Of a stretch of 34,236 nucleotides of DNA, positions 7,206 through 16,700 are shown in pieces. How positions within the stretch are numbered: position 1 is the first letter of the stretch; the number at the start of each line of letters is the position of its first letter. This DNA comes from Spirosoma sp. (GTDB taxonomy: Bacteria > Bacteroidota > Bacteroidia > Cytophagales > Spirosomataceae): the NCBI GenBank assembly GCA_014377625.1, contig JACMPG010000119.1, positions 1 through 34,236 on the forward strand, given 5' to 3'. A program made the translations under genes and the position numbers. The notes beneath the pieces are model-generated. The model saw nothing but the letters and a program-made list of their open reading frames with translations. It was not told the origin of the DNA and ran no database searches.

Positions 7206-9146
7206 ATGAAACCTGAACTACTCTGCGCGTTAATTCCGCTGTTTCCACTGATTGGCTTCATTATCAATGGCGTTGGATTTAGGCGTATTCCGAAAGGGGC
7301 TGCCGGTGCCATTGCACTAATCGCCGTTCTGGCGTCGTTCCTCACGTCGGCTTTTCTGTTCGGTGCGTTTGTCGGGCAGGAATCGTTGCCTAACAGTACC
7401 GACCCGCTGATTGCCACGCTCTTCAACTGGATTAGCGTCGGCGATTTGCAGATTAACTTCTCGTTCCAGATTGACCAGTTGAGTTTGCTTATGCTGCTGA
7501 TTGTGACGGGGGTTGGCTCGCTGATTCATCTGTACAGTATTGGGTACATGAAGCACGACGAAGGTTTTGGCAAGTTCATGGCCTTCATGAACCTGTTTAT
7601 TTTCTTTATGCTGTTGCTGGTGATGGGGTCTAACTTCGTCATTATGTTCATTGGCTGGGAGGGCGTCGGGCTGTGTTCGTACCTGCTTATCGGCTTCTGG
7701 AATACCAATACCAGCTACAACAATGCCGCCCGCAAAGCCTTCGTAATGAACCGCATTGGCGACCTCGGCTTTCTGCTCGGCATCTTCACCATCATCAATA
7801 CCTTCGGCACGGTCGAGTACGTCGACGTGTTCAGGCAGGCCGCGAGTCTACCCATTGGCGACAGTACAATTCTGCTCATCACGCTGTTGTTGTTCGTCGG
7901 TGCGATGGGTAAATCGGCGCAGATTCCGCTGTTTACGTGGCTGCCCGATGCTATGGCCGGACCAACGCCGGTATCGGCACTGATCCACGCGGCCACGATG
8001 GTGACGGCGGGGATTTATATGGTTGTCCGCTCGAACGTCCTGTACACGCTGGCACCGCTCACGCTGGAAATCATCGGTGGGATCGCCATTGCCACGGCCC
8101 TGCTGGCGGCTCTGGTTGGCCTCCTGCAAAACGACATCAAGAAAGTCCTGGCCTACTCTACGGTATCTCAGCTGGGTTATATGTTCCTCGGTCTGAGTGT
8201 TACTGCCTACACCGCCGGGATGTTCCACGTTATCACCCACGCGTTTTTTAAGGCCCTGCTGTTCCTCGCTGCGGGTAGCGTCATTCACGCCATGAGCGAC
8301 GAACAGGACATTCGGAAAATGGGTGGTCTGCGCAAAGCATTGCCCATTACGTTTGTTACGTTCCTGCTCGGTACGTGGGCAATTTCGGGGATTCCACCCC
8401 TGTCCGGCTTTTTCTCGAAAGACGAAATTCTGGCCCACGTTTTCGTCCAGAACAAGGTGCTTTGGGTGTTGGGCGTTATCGGTTCCGGGCTAACGTCGTT
8501 CTATATGTTCCGGCTGCTGTTCCTGACGTTCTTTGGCGAGTTTCGCGGTACGGACGAGCAGCGGCATCACCTGCACGAGTCGCCGGGCAGCATGACCGCC
8601 CCGCTGATTGTTCTGGCCATTCTGTCGGTCATTGGCGGGTTGCTTAACCTGCCGGGCGAATCCACGCCGGGTGGTGGGTGGCTGCATCACTTTCTGGAGC
8701 CGATTTTTGCCGGTTCTGCGCAGATAAATCCCACCGCTCTGACGCTTAACTTCGACCATACGACCGAGTATACGCTCATGGCGGTGTCGGCGGGCGTTGC
8801 GGTACTGTCGCTGGTTATTGCTTACTTCATGTACATCAGCCGTAAAGCTGTCCCCGCGCCCGACATTGCCGACCGGTCGCTACCCGAACAGGTGGTGTAC
8901 GGCAAATTTTACATCGATGAACTTTATGACGCTATCATTGTCCGGCCCATTCGCGGCATGGGCGACGCGCTGTACAGTTTTGGCGAGGGTCTGGTCGATG
9001 GCGTTGTGAACGGCACGGCCTGGCTGGTGCGGCAAGGTGCCGGGCAGTTGCGTCGGCTGCAAAGCGGTTCCATCGGTTTCTACGTCCTGGCGATGGTTGT
9101 CAGCATCGTGCTGATTTTCGCCCTGCGGTTCTTTATTCGATTCTAA
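7206..9146 (+). CDS. nuoL: NADH-quinone oxidoreductase subunit L
   Basis: LLIVTGVGSLIHLYSIGYMKHDE, NLFIFFMLLLVMGSNFVIMFIGWEGVGLCSYLLIGFW, LPDAMAGPTPVSALIHAATMVTAGIYMV. ATG 7206 preferred over 7131, which reads through the repeat. Confidence 0.96.
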   Translation: MKPELLCALIPLFPLIGFIINGVGFRRIPKGAAGAIALIAVLASFLTSAFLFGAFVGQESLPNSTDPLIATLFNWISVGDLQINFSFQIDQLSLLMLLIVTGVGSLIHLYSIGYMKHDEGFGKFMAFMNLFIFFMLLLVMGSNFVIMFIGWEGVGLCSYLLIGFWNTNTSYNNAARKAFVMNRIGDLGFLLGIFTIINTFGTVEYVDVFRQAASLPIGDSTILLITLLLFVGAMGKSAQIPLFTWLPDAMAGPTPVSALIHAATMVTAGIYMVVRSNVLYTLAPLTLEIIGGIAIATALLAALVGLLQNDIKKVLAYSTVSQLGYMFLGLSVTAYTAGMFHVITHAFFKALLFLAAGSVIHAMSDEQDIRKMGGLRKALPITFVTFLLGTWAISGIPPLSGFFSKDEILAHVFVQNKVLWVLGVIGSGLTSFYMFRLLFLTFFGEFRGTDEQRHHLHESPGSMTAPLIVLAILSVIGGLLNLPGESTPGGGWLHHFLEPIFAGSAQINPTALTLNFDHTTEYTLMAVSAGVAVLSLVIAYFMYISRKAVPAPDIADRSLPEQVVYGKFYIDELYDAIIVRPIRGMGDALYSFGEGLVDGVVNGTAWLVRQGAGQLRRLQSGSIGFYVLAMVVSIVLIFALRFFIRF

Positions 9147-9149
9147 GAA

Positions 9150-10625
9150 ATGAACACACTTATTCTTATATTCTTCCCGGTGGTTGCCGCCCTGCTTATT
9201 GCACTGGCCAAAGGGCAGCGTAGTCGGGAAGCCGCGCTGATTGCTGCGCTGATTGAACTGGCATTTGTGGTAGTTATCTGCGTGCAGTTCCGGCCCGATG
9301 CCAGCTCGCAGTTCGATTTTGACTACGCCTGGATTGGTTCGCTGGGTATCCGGTTCAGCGGTGGTATCGACGGAATCAGTATTCTCCTCGTGTTGCTATC
9401 CGGAATTGCCGTGCCGCTGATTATCCTATCGACATTCAATCGGACATACAGCCGTGCCTCACAGTTTTACGCCCTGATTCTGTTTATGCAGGCCGCGATG
9501 ATAGGCGCATTTACAGCCCGCGACGGGTTCCTGTTCTACTTCAGTTTTGAGGTCGCGCTGATTCCGATTTACTTCCTCGCTGCGATGTGGGGGGGTGAAA
9601 ACCGGGTGGCCGTAACGTTGAAGTTTTTTGTCTATACCATCTTTGGCAGTTTGTTCATGCTGCTGGCATTCGTATATCTGTATTACCAGACGCCGTTGGT
9701 AGACGGGCATCACACCTCGGCCATCGCTGATTTCTATCAGCTGAATCTTACACCCGAAGCGCAAACGTGGCTGTTTTGGGCGTTTTTCGTGGCCTTCGCC
9801 ATCAAAATGCCGGTATTCCCGTTTCACACCTGGCAACCCGATACCTACGTCGAATCGCCAACGCCCGCTACGATGTTGCTGGCTGGTGTGATGCTCAAAA
9901 TGGGCGTTTACGGCCTGATTCGGTTTATTCTGCCTATCGTACCGCTGGGGGTGGAAACCTGGGGTAAAACGGCCATTATTCTGGCGGTGATCGGCATCAT
10001 CTGGGGTAGCATCATTGCTATCCGGCAACGTGACATGAAGCGTCTGATTGCGTATTCGTCGTTTTCGCACGTAGGTCTGATGGCGGCTGGCGTGTTCTCA
10101 CAAACCGAAACCGGGATGCAGGGCGCGTTGATTCAAATGCTGGCTCACGGCGTCAACGTTATCGGGATGTTCTTCGTAGCCGATATCATTTTCTCGCGCA
10201 CCCAAACCCGGCAACTCGATCAGCTCGGCGGTATTACCCGCAACACGCCCAAACTGACGGTTTACTTCATGATTATACTGTTGGGTAGTGTGGCCCTGCC
10301 GCTCACCAACGGCTTTATTGGTGAATTTCTGTTGCTGCACGGCGTCTATACGTATAACAATTACATTGGGCTGGCGGCTGGCTTTACCATCATCTTTGGC
10401 GCGGTGTATATGCTCCGTATGTTCCAGAAAAGCATGTTTGGTCCTGCTACCGCCCGTACAAAGAACTTTACTGACCTGACGCTTTCTGAGAGTCTGGTCT
10501 TTGTGCCGCTGGTCATCATGGTTTTCTGGATGGGCATCTACCCACAAACGTTTCTGAAACTCACTGAACCCGCTGTGGTCAATCTGATGAAATACATCGG
10601 CACTACGGTGGTATCACTCAAATAA
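9150..10625 (+). CDS. nuoM: NADH-quinone oxidoreductase subunit M
   Basis: GGIDGISILLVLLSGIAVPLIILS, FEVALIPIYFLAAMWGG, FPFHTWQPDTYVESPTPATMLLAGVMLKMGVYGLIRF. Confidence 0.96.
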   Translation: MNTLILIFFPVVAALLIALAKGQRSREAALIAALIELAFVVVICVQFRPDASSQFDFDYAWIGSLGIRFSGGIDGISILLVLLSGIAVPLIILSTFNRTYSRASQFYALILFMQAAMIGAFTARDGFLFYFSFEVALIPIYFLAAMWGGENRVAVTLKFFVYTIFGSLFMLLAFVYLYYQTPLVDGHHTSAIADFYQLNLTPEAQTWLFWAFFVAFAIKMPVFPFHTWQPDTYVESPTPATMLLAGVMLKMGVYGLIRFILPIVPLGVETWGKTAIILAVIGIIWGSIIAIRQRDMKRLIAYSSFSHVGLMAAGVFSQTETGMQGALIQMLAHGVNVIGMFFVADIIFSRTQTRQLDQLGGITRNTPKLTVYFMIILLGSVALPLTNGFIGEFLLLHGVYTYNNYIGLAAGFTIIFGAVYMLRMFQKSMFGPATARTKNFTDLTLSESLVFVPLVIMVFWMGIYPQTFLKLTEPAVVNLMKYIGTTVVSLK

Positions 10626-10630
10626 AAATC

Positions 10631-12037
10631 ATGCTTCCCATCGTTGCTCTGTCTGTTTCTGGTATTGCGTTGCTGTTTCTGGGTTTTCAGAAGTCACGGG
10701 TGCTGCTGCTGCCTGCCGCTTTGCTGTTGCTGGTGATTGCGCTGGCCGCTAATTTTTACGACTGGAACAAGACGTACCTGTATTTCAACAACATGCTGCG
10801 CACCGATAACCTGTCGATGGTCTTTACCGCTATCGTACTGGGTTCGGCCTTTATGGTCATTGCCCTGAGCAGCCAGTTCATTGAAGACGAAGAATCCCAG
10901 CCTGCTGAATACTACGGTATCATCATGTTCTCGCTGGTGGGGGCCGTGATGATGATTGGCTTCGAAAACCTGATTATGCTCTTTGTGGGCGTCGAAGCCC
11001 TATCCATTGCCATGTACGTACTGACCGGCAGCGACAAGCGCAACCTGCGATCGAACGAAGCCGCGCTGAAATACTTTTTGATGGGCGCGTTCACTACCGG
11101 AATTCTCTTGTTCGGTATGGCTCTAATTTATGGGGCCACGGGCTCGTTCACGCTGGCCGGTATCGCGGCTTATACCGCCAACCCACAGGCGGGTTTGTCA
11201 TTACTGCTGTACGCTGGTTTGCTGATGCTCCTGATTGGTTTGCTCTTTAAAGTATCGGCGGCACCGTTCCACTTCTGGACACCGGACGTGTACGACGGCG
11301 CCCCCACTATTTTCACGGCCTTCATGTCGACGGTGGTGAAAACGGCGGGTTTCGCGGCTCTGTTCAAACTGCTGTCGGTCTCGTTCAATGGCGTATATAG
11401 TTTCTGGTGGGTTATGCTGGCTGTCATGGCGGCCCTTACGCTGGTCATCGGCAACGTCACGGCCGTATACCAGAATAGCTTTAAGCGCATGATGGCCTAT
11501 TCAAGTATCTCGCACGCGGGCTATCTGCTCATTGGTCTGGCCGCACTGGGTGCGCAGTCGGAGCAGGCTATTGTGTTTTACTCGCTGGCGTATTCGGTGG
11601 CTACGATCTCGGCCTTTGGCGTCCTGATTCTGGTAGCGCAGCAACGCCCGGCTCAGACGCTGACGAGTGGGGGCGTACTGGGCAATAACTTCGATGATTT
11701 CAATGGACTGGCGCGGCAGAATCCGTTGCTGGGTCTGGCCATGACCGTATCCATGCTGTCGCTGGCGGGTATTCCGCTCACAGCGGGGTTCTGGGGTAAG
11801 TTTTATATCTTCTCAACGGCCGTTGAGCGGGGTCAAATCTGGCTGTTGGTAGTAGCGGTACTGATGTCGGCGGTAGGTATTTACTATTATTTCCGGGTTA
11901 TTATTGCCATGTACTTCCGTGACGGAGCTACCGAATCTATCCGGGTATCGCCAGTTTACCAGTACGTGCTGGTAGCGGCTATTGCTATTACGATTGGGCT
12001 GGGCGTAGCACCGGGCCTGTTGCAGGGGTTGTTTTAG
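10631..12037 (+). CDS. nuoN: NADH-quinone oxidoreductase subunit N
   Basis: IMLFVGVEALSIAMYVLTGSDKRNLRSNEAALKYFLMGAF, FKVSAAPFHFWTPDVYDGAPTIFTAFMSTVVKTAGFAAL, SSISHAGYLLIGL. Confidence 0.96.
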   Translation: MLPIVALSVSGIALLFLGFQKSRVLLLPAALLLLVIALAANFYDWNKTYLYFNNMLRTDNLSMVFTAIVLGSAFMVIALSSQFIEDEESQPAEYYGIIMFSLVGAVMMIGFENLIMLFVGVEALSIAMYVLTGSDKRNLRSNEAALKYFLMGAFTTGILLFGMALIYGATGSFTLAGIAAYTANPQAGLSLLLYAGLLMLLIGLLFKVSAAPFHFWTPDVYDGAPTIFTAFMSTVVKTAGFAALFKLLSVSFNGVYSFWWVMLAVMAALTLVIGNVTAVYQNSFKRMMAYSSISHAGYLLIGLAALGAQSEQAIVFYSLAYSVATISAFGVLILVAQQRPAQTLTSGGVLGNNFDDFNGLARQNPLLGLAMTVSMLSLAGIPLTAGFWGKFYIFSTAVERGQIWLLVVAVLMSAVGIYYYFRVIIAMYFRDGATESIRVSPVYQYVLVAAIAITIGLGVAPGLLQGLF

Positions 12038-12143
12038 AGGTACCCATTAATCACTAATCGGTGGGAGACGCATCGAATCTGTCCTGATTTACCTATTTTT
12101 GAACGAAATTTCCGATTTTAAACAGCTATAAGCCGATTCTATA

Positions 12144-12692
12144 ATGCAGCACTGGCCTGGCAGAATCAGTGAATTAATAACAGCGGTTTCTACCGGTAAG
12201 CCCGTGAACGTGAGCAGCATTCAACAGCCCAAATTCAAAGTTTCCAAAAGCTTTTATTCGTTCTTCCTGACGGCTCTTTTGGGCGCGTCCGTCAACTTTC
12301 TCTCGCAGATTTTTTATCGGGAGTTTTTTCCATTTGGCACCAGCGTATTGCTGGGTTACCTGACCGCTACAATTGTTAGTTTCGCGCCAACTAAGCGGTT
12401 TGCTTTTTCGGCGGGTGGCACGGGAAATACGGGTCGCGAAGTGGTCAAGTTTTTTATCATCGCCTTTGTGGCTCTGGCTGTGCAGGTGGGCGTATCCAAG
12501 CTAACGTTGCACTACGTAGCCGATCCGTTCTTTCCGAATTTAGACCAGTTCTGGCAGGAAAAAGGCTCTCACGTGGTGGGTATGGGTGTCAGCTTTCTGG
12601 CCAACTACTTTGGTCATAAACTGCTTACTTTCCGTAGCACCGGCGTGTATGACTGGATAAGACCTTCTAAGGAAGATGAAGACGAATTGTAA
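12144..12692 (+). CDS. GtrA-like family membrane protein
   Basis: About four TM helices: FFLTALLGASVNFLSQIFYREFF...TATIVSFAPTKRFAFS...VVKFFIIAFVALAVQVGVSKL...GMGVSFLANYFGHKLLTFR, GtrA-like with terminal NYxxxKxxTFR. Confidence 0.7.
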   Translation: MQHWPGRISELITAVSTGKPVNVSSIQQPKFKVSKSFYSFFLTALLGASVNFLSQIFYREFFPFGTSVLLGYLTATIVSFAPTKRFAFSAGGTGNTGREVVKFFIIAFVALAVQVGVSKLTLHYVADPFFPNLDQFWQEKGSHVVGMGVSFLANYFGHKLLTFRSTGVYDWIRPSKEDEDEL

Positions 12693-12810
12693 ATAGTACT
12701 TTTCGGATACAATACTTTTATTTTGAGCAGGTAAGATGTATTTAGTTGCATTATCCCAAAAAAGTGCCATTTTTACGCCGGTAAAAAAATAACCACCGCA
12801 AAAGAACACA

Positions 12811-13011
12811 ATGAAAAAACTTAGCACCCTCCTGTTTGTCGGCACCATGCTGACGTTTGCCGCCTGCCAAAGCAAGCCTAAGACGGAAGAAGCCGCCGTT
12901 GATTCGACCGCCGTAACCATGACCGACACCGCAGTTGTCATCACGGATTCGACCACGACGATGACAACGGATTCGACTACGATGATGGTACCTGACACTA
13001 CGAAGAAATAA
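12811..13011 (+). CDS. Small Thr/Asp/Ser-rich putative lipoprotein (66 aa)
   Basis: MKKLSTLLFVGTMLTFAACQSKPKTEEAAVDSTAVTMTDTAVVITDSTTTMTTDSTTMMVPDTTKK: signal peptide and FAAC lipobox, then DST/TTDST repeats. Confidence 0.75.
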   Translation: MKKLSTLLFVGTMLTFAACQSKPKTEEAAVDSTAVTMTDTAVVITDSTTTMTTDSTTMMVPDTTKK

Positions 13012-13034
13012 GTCAGTACCGCGTCACGATCTTC

Positions 13035-13064
13035 GAAAAAGCCCTATTTTTATAGGGCTTTTTC
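13035..13064 (+). terminator. Intrinsic terminator after the small lipoprotein
   Basis: GAAAAAGCCCTATTTTTATAGGGCTTTTTC: perfect stem followed by ATTTTTCC. Confidence 0.85.
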
Positions 13065-13078
13065 ATTTTTCCTCGTAC

Positions 13079-13108
13079 CAACTTATGTTGTGTCAACTTA
13101 CGTTGTGC
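13079..13108. repeat. 15-nt tandem duplication around the sprT-like start
   Basis: CAACTTATGTTGTGT / CAACTTACGTTGTGC in tandem, two mismatches. The GTG candidate start at 13090 lies within the first unit. Confidence 0.65.
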
Positions 13109-13722
13109 CAAATCAATTTACTCAGTTTGTTCCCCTATCAGCTGCTGCGTACTGTCAGCAACTTTATCAGGAGTACGGCTTTGTATATCAAGTCGTCAGG
13201 CCCCGCCGAACGCGCTTTGGTGATTTTCGACGGTGGCCCGACGGGCAAACGCGCATTACGGTCAACGCCAATCTGAATCCTTACGCATTTCTGATTACGT
13301 ATATTCACGAAGTGGCCCATGCTGATGTGTGCCGAACCCATAAGCGGAGGGTGCCGCCCCACGGAACGGCCTGGCAGCGGTCGTTTCAGCGGCTCATGCA
13401 GCCCTGCCTGACCGACACCGTTTTCCCGCCCGAAGTCCTGCAACCACTTTGTCAGTACATGACCCGGCCAGCCGCTACAACCTCGTCCCATCTGGCTCTG
13501 GTAGCGGCTCTGCGTCAGTTCGATACGATTCCGGATGATTTAGCGAATACGGTCTGTCTGCGCGAGGTGTCAGAAGGAAGTTTGTTTGCGTTTGCGAAAA
13601 AGACGTGGCAGCGTGGCACCATGCGCCGGACCCGCATCGTTTGTAAAGAACTATCGTCCGGTAAATCCTACGCAATCCTGGCCCATGCCTTAGTTGAACG
13701 TGTAATGAAGAATAGGGAGTGA
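13090..13722 (+). CDS. SprT-like domain protein (putative zinc metalloprotease)
   Basis: ITYIHEVAHADVCRTHKRRVPPHGTAWQRSFQRLMQPCL: HExxH followed by the SprT-like downstream HG..W pattern. GTG start; exact N-terminus uncertain. Confidence 0.75.
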   Translation: MSTYVVPNQFTQFVPLSAAAYCQQLYQEYGFVYQVVRPRRTRFGDFRRWPDGQTRITVNANLNPYAFLITYIHEVAHADVCRTHKRRVPPHGTAWQRSFQRLMQPCLTDTVFPPEVLQPLCQYMTRPAATTSSHLALVAALRQFDTIPDDLANTVCLREVSEGSLFAFAKKTWQRGTMRRTRIVCKELSSGKSYAILAHALVERVMKNRE

Positions 13723-16700
13723 AAAATAAAGAACGAAATATCAGGATAACCAACTACGGGCTGAACCATCGCCTGTGGATGGCCTTGTTTTTTGTTCTTC
13801 ATTCCTCGCTCTTCGTTCTTCACTCCTTACAAGCTCAATCCGTTCTGCGCGAGGGTGTCTGGCTTAAGATTAGCGTGACTCAAACGGGTGTGTACCGGCT
13901 TGACCGCGATGCGCTGGTACGCCAGAATCCCGCCTTTGCCAGTGCCGACCCGCGCCGGTTTCGGCTCTATGGTAACGGGGGCGCACCACTGCCCCAGCCC
14001 AACGCCATACCCCGCCCCGCCGACCTCTCCGAAAATGCCGTGCTGGTAACGGGCGAAGCCGACGGACGTTTTGATGCCGGAGACGCACTGCTGTTCTTTG
14101 GCCAGAGCCCACACACTGTTCAATACGATTCGGCGAGTCGGCGATTCTCGCATCGGGTTAATCCGTACTCCGATACGACGTTCTACTTCCTGACCATCGG
14201 TTCGGCAACAGGTTTGCGGATGGCCGAACGCCTGTCTGGAAACACGACTGCTGCGCCCACGGTTACCACCTTTACCGACTACCAGTTTTATGAACCTGAC
14301 CGGCTGAAATTACCGGGTCTGCACTCGGGACGCGACTGGCTGGCTGATTACCTGACCACCGATACCAGCAAAACCGTCCCCTTCGAGATGCCGGGGTTGC
14401 TGTCCAACACGCCCGTGCGGGTGCGTGCGGGTGTGGTAGCCGGCGCAATCACACCGACCGAGTTTCGGCTCAGTGTCAACGGCGCTCGGGTGGGTACGAT
14501 GCCGATGCTAAATATCTCGGGCTATCAATATGATTATCAGGGGTATGCCCGCACCGATACGTTTGTGGCCCGCCCCGCTGCTACCGATGCTCCCCTGCAA
14601 CTGCGACTATCATTCATGAAAAACGGGCAGTTTTCGGCGCAGGGGTATCTGGACTTTTTATCGGTAGAAGCTCAGCGCGAGTTGCGGCAGTACAGCCAGC
14701 CAACCTGGACCCGCCGATTACCGGCAGGACTGGTAGTGGTTAAGCAGGCCACGGCAAATCTGCGCGTCTGGGACGTAACGAATCCGATGTTGCCGCTGGT
14801 GCAAACCTACGTACTCGTGCCCGCCACAGAAGCCCGCTGGCAGAGCAGCCGTCAGCGCGATTATTTTTTGTTTACCGATGCCCAGCTACTCACGCCCGCA
14901 TCGGTTTTGTCAATTGCCAACCAGAATCTGCGCGGTCAGCCGGTGCCGAATCTGCTAATTCTGACGCCCGCAGCCTGGCAGGAGCAGGCCGAACGACTTG
15001 CCAAATTCCGGCGTGAGAACGACGGGCTGTCGGTGCTGGTGGCCACAACGCAACAGGTTTATAACGAATTTGGCTCTGGCCAGCCCGATCCAACGGCCAT
15101 CCGTGATGCGGTGCGCCATTTTTATCAGCAACAGCCCGACCAGATGCGGTACCTACTTTTGTTCGGCGATGCAACCTACGACTACCGGAACATTAACAGC
15201 GGAGTCAGCCTGGCGCAACTGGCCAACATGGTGCCGGTGTATGAAAGTCGGCAGTCGCTTCATCCCGTACTGAGCTATTCGTCCGACGATTATGTCGGGT
15301 TTATGGACGAAGCCGCCGGGCAATGGTCCGAAGATTACGAATCCGGTACGAATATCAGCAACCGTGGCGACCATCTGCTCCGGGTGGGCGTGGGTCGATT
15401 GCCAGTTAAATCAACGTCCGAAGCGCAGACGGTTGTCGATAAACTGATTCGCTACGCAACCGACCGAAAGCTGACGGGCGACTGGCAAACGCGCGTCATG
15501 CTCGTGGCCGACGATGGTGACTTCAACATTCACCAGCGCGACGCCGAGCAACTGGCTGAACAGATTGAAACTGTTGCCCCCACATACCGACCGGAACGTA
15601 TTTTTCTGGATAATTTTCCACAACAGGTTTCAACCACTGGTACGGTAAAGTTACCCGCCGTAAACCAGCTTATTAACCGCGCCATGATAGACGGGCGGCT
15701 TATTATTAACTACAGTGGCCACGGCGGAACGCTCACGCTGGCTGACGAGCAAATTGTTACCCTATCCGATATTCTGTCGTGGCGCAACCGTCGTTTGCCG
15801 CTAATTGTAACCGCCACCTGCCAGTTTGGCCGCTACGACGACCCTGCCGAGCAGTCGGGGGCGGAGTTGGCCTTGCTGAGCCGCGCGGGCGGGGCGGTGG
15901 GGCTACTCACAACCACCCGACCCGTGTATGCCAATACCAATCTACTGCTGAATGAAGCGTTTTACGGCTCAGTTTTCACGCCCATCAATGGGCAGATGCC
16001 GCGTTTGGGTGATGTAATGCGGGATACCAAAAACAACAGCCTGAGCGGCTCCGTAAACCGAAACTTCGCGCTCCTCGGTGACCCGTCCATGCGACTGGCC
16101 TATCCGCAGGCACAAATCGCGCTGACCACCGTGAATGGCCGTCCGCTAACTACTAACCGTACCGATACCCTCCGCGCTGGTCAAGCGGTTGAGCTAACCG
16201 GCGATATCCGACAGAACGGTCAGCGACTCACCGATTTTACCGGAATGGCCCGGCTCACGCTCTTTGATAAAGCGGTTACGCAGACTACACTGGGGCAGAA
16301 AGGCAACGAAAAAATGGCGTATCAGACCTTTGCCAATACTATTTTTTCGGGCCAAGTACCCGTGCAGCAGGGCCGGTTTACGATGCGATTCACGATGCCC
16401 CGGGATATCGACTATGCTGTTGGACCCGCTAAACTTTCTGCCTACGCCATTCGCAACGATAGCCTGTTCGATGCCGCCGGTAGTTCTGAACAATTGCGTG
16501 TAGGCGGTAGCGTACTATCGGATAGTATTGATACCCAACCACCTGTGTTGAGTATGTCGGTGGTGAGTGGTCAACAAACGGGCGAGTTCTGGCGGGTAAC
16601 TGGGCCGGACGTAGTGGTGCGCATTGGCCTGTCTGACAACCGGGGTATCAACGTGGCACGGTCGGGGCTGGGACACGAACTAACGGTGCAGTTAAACAAC

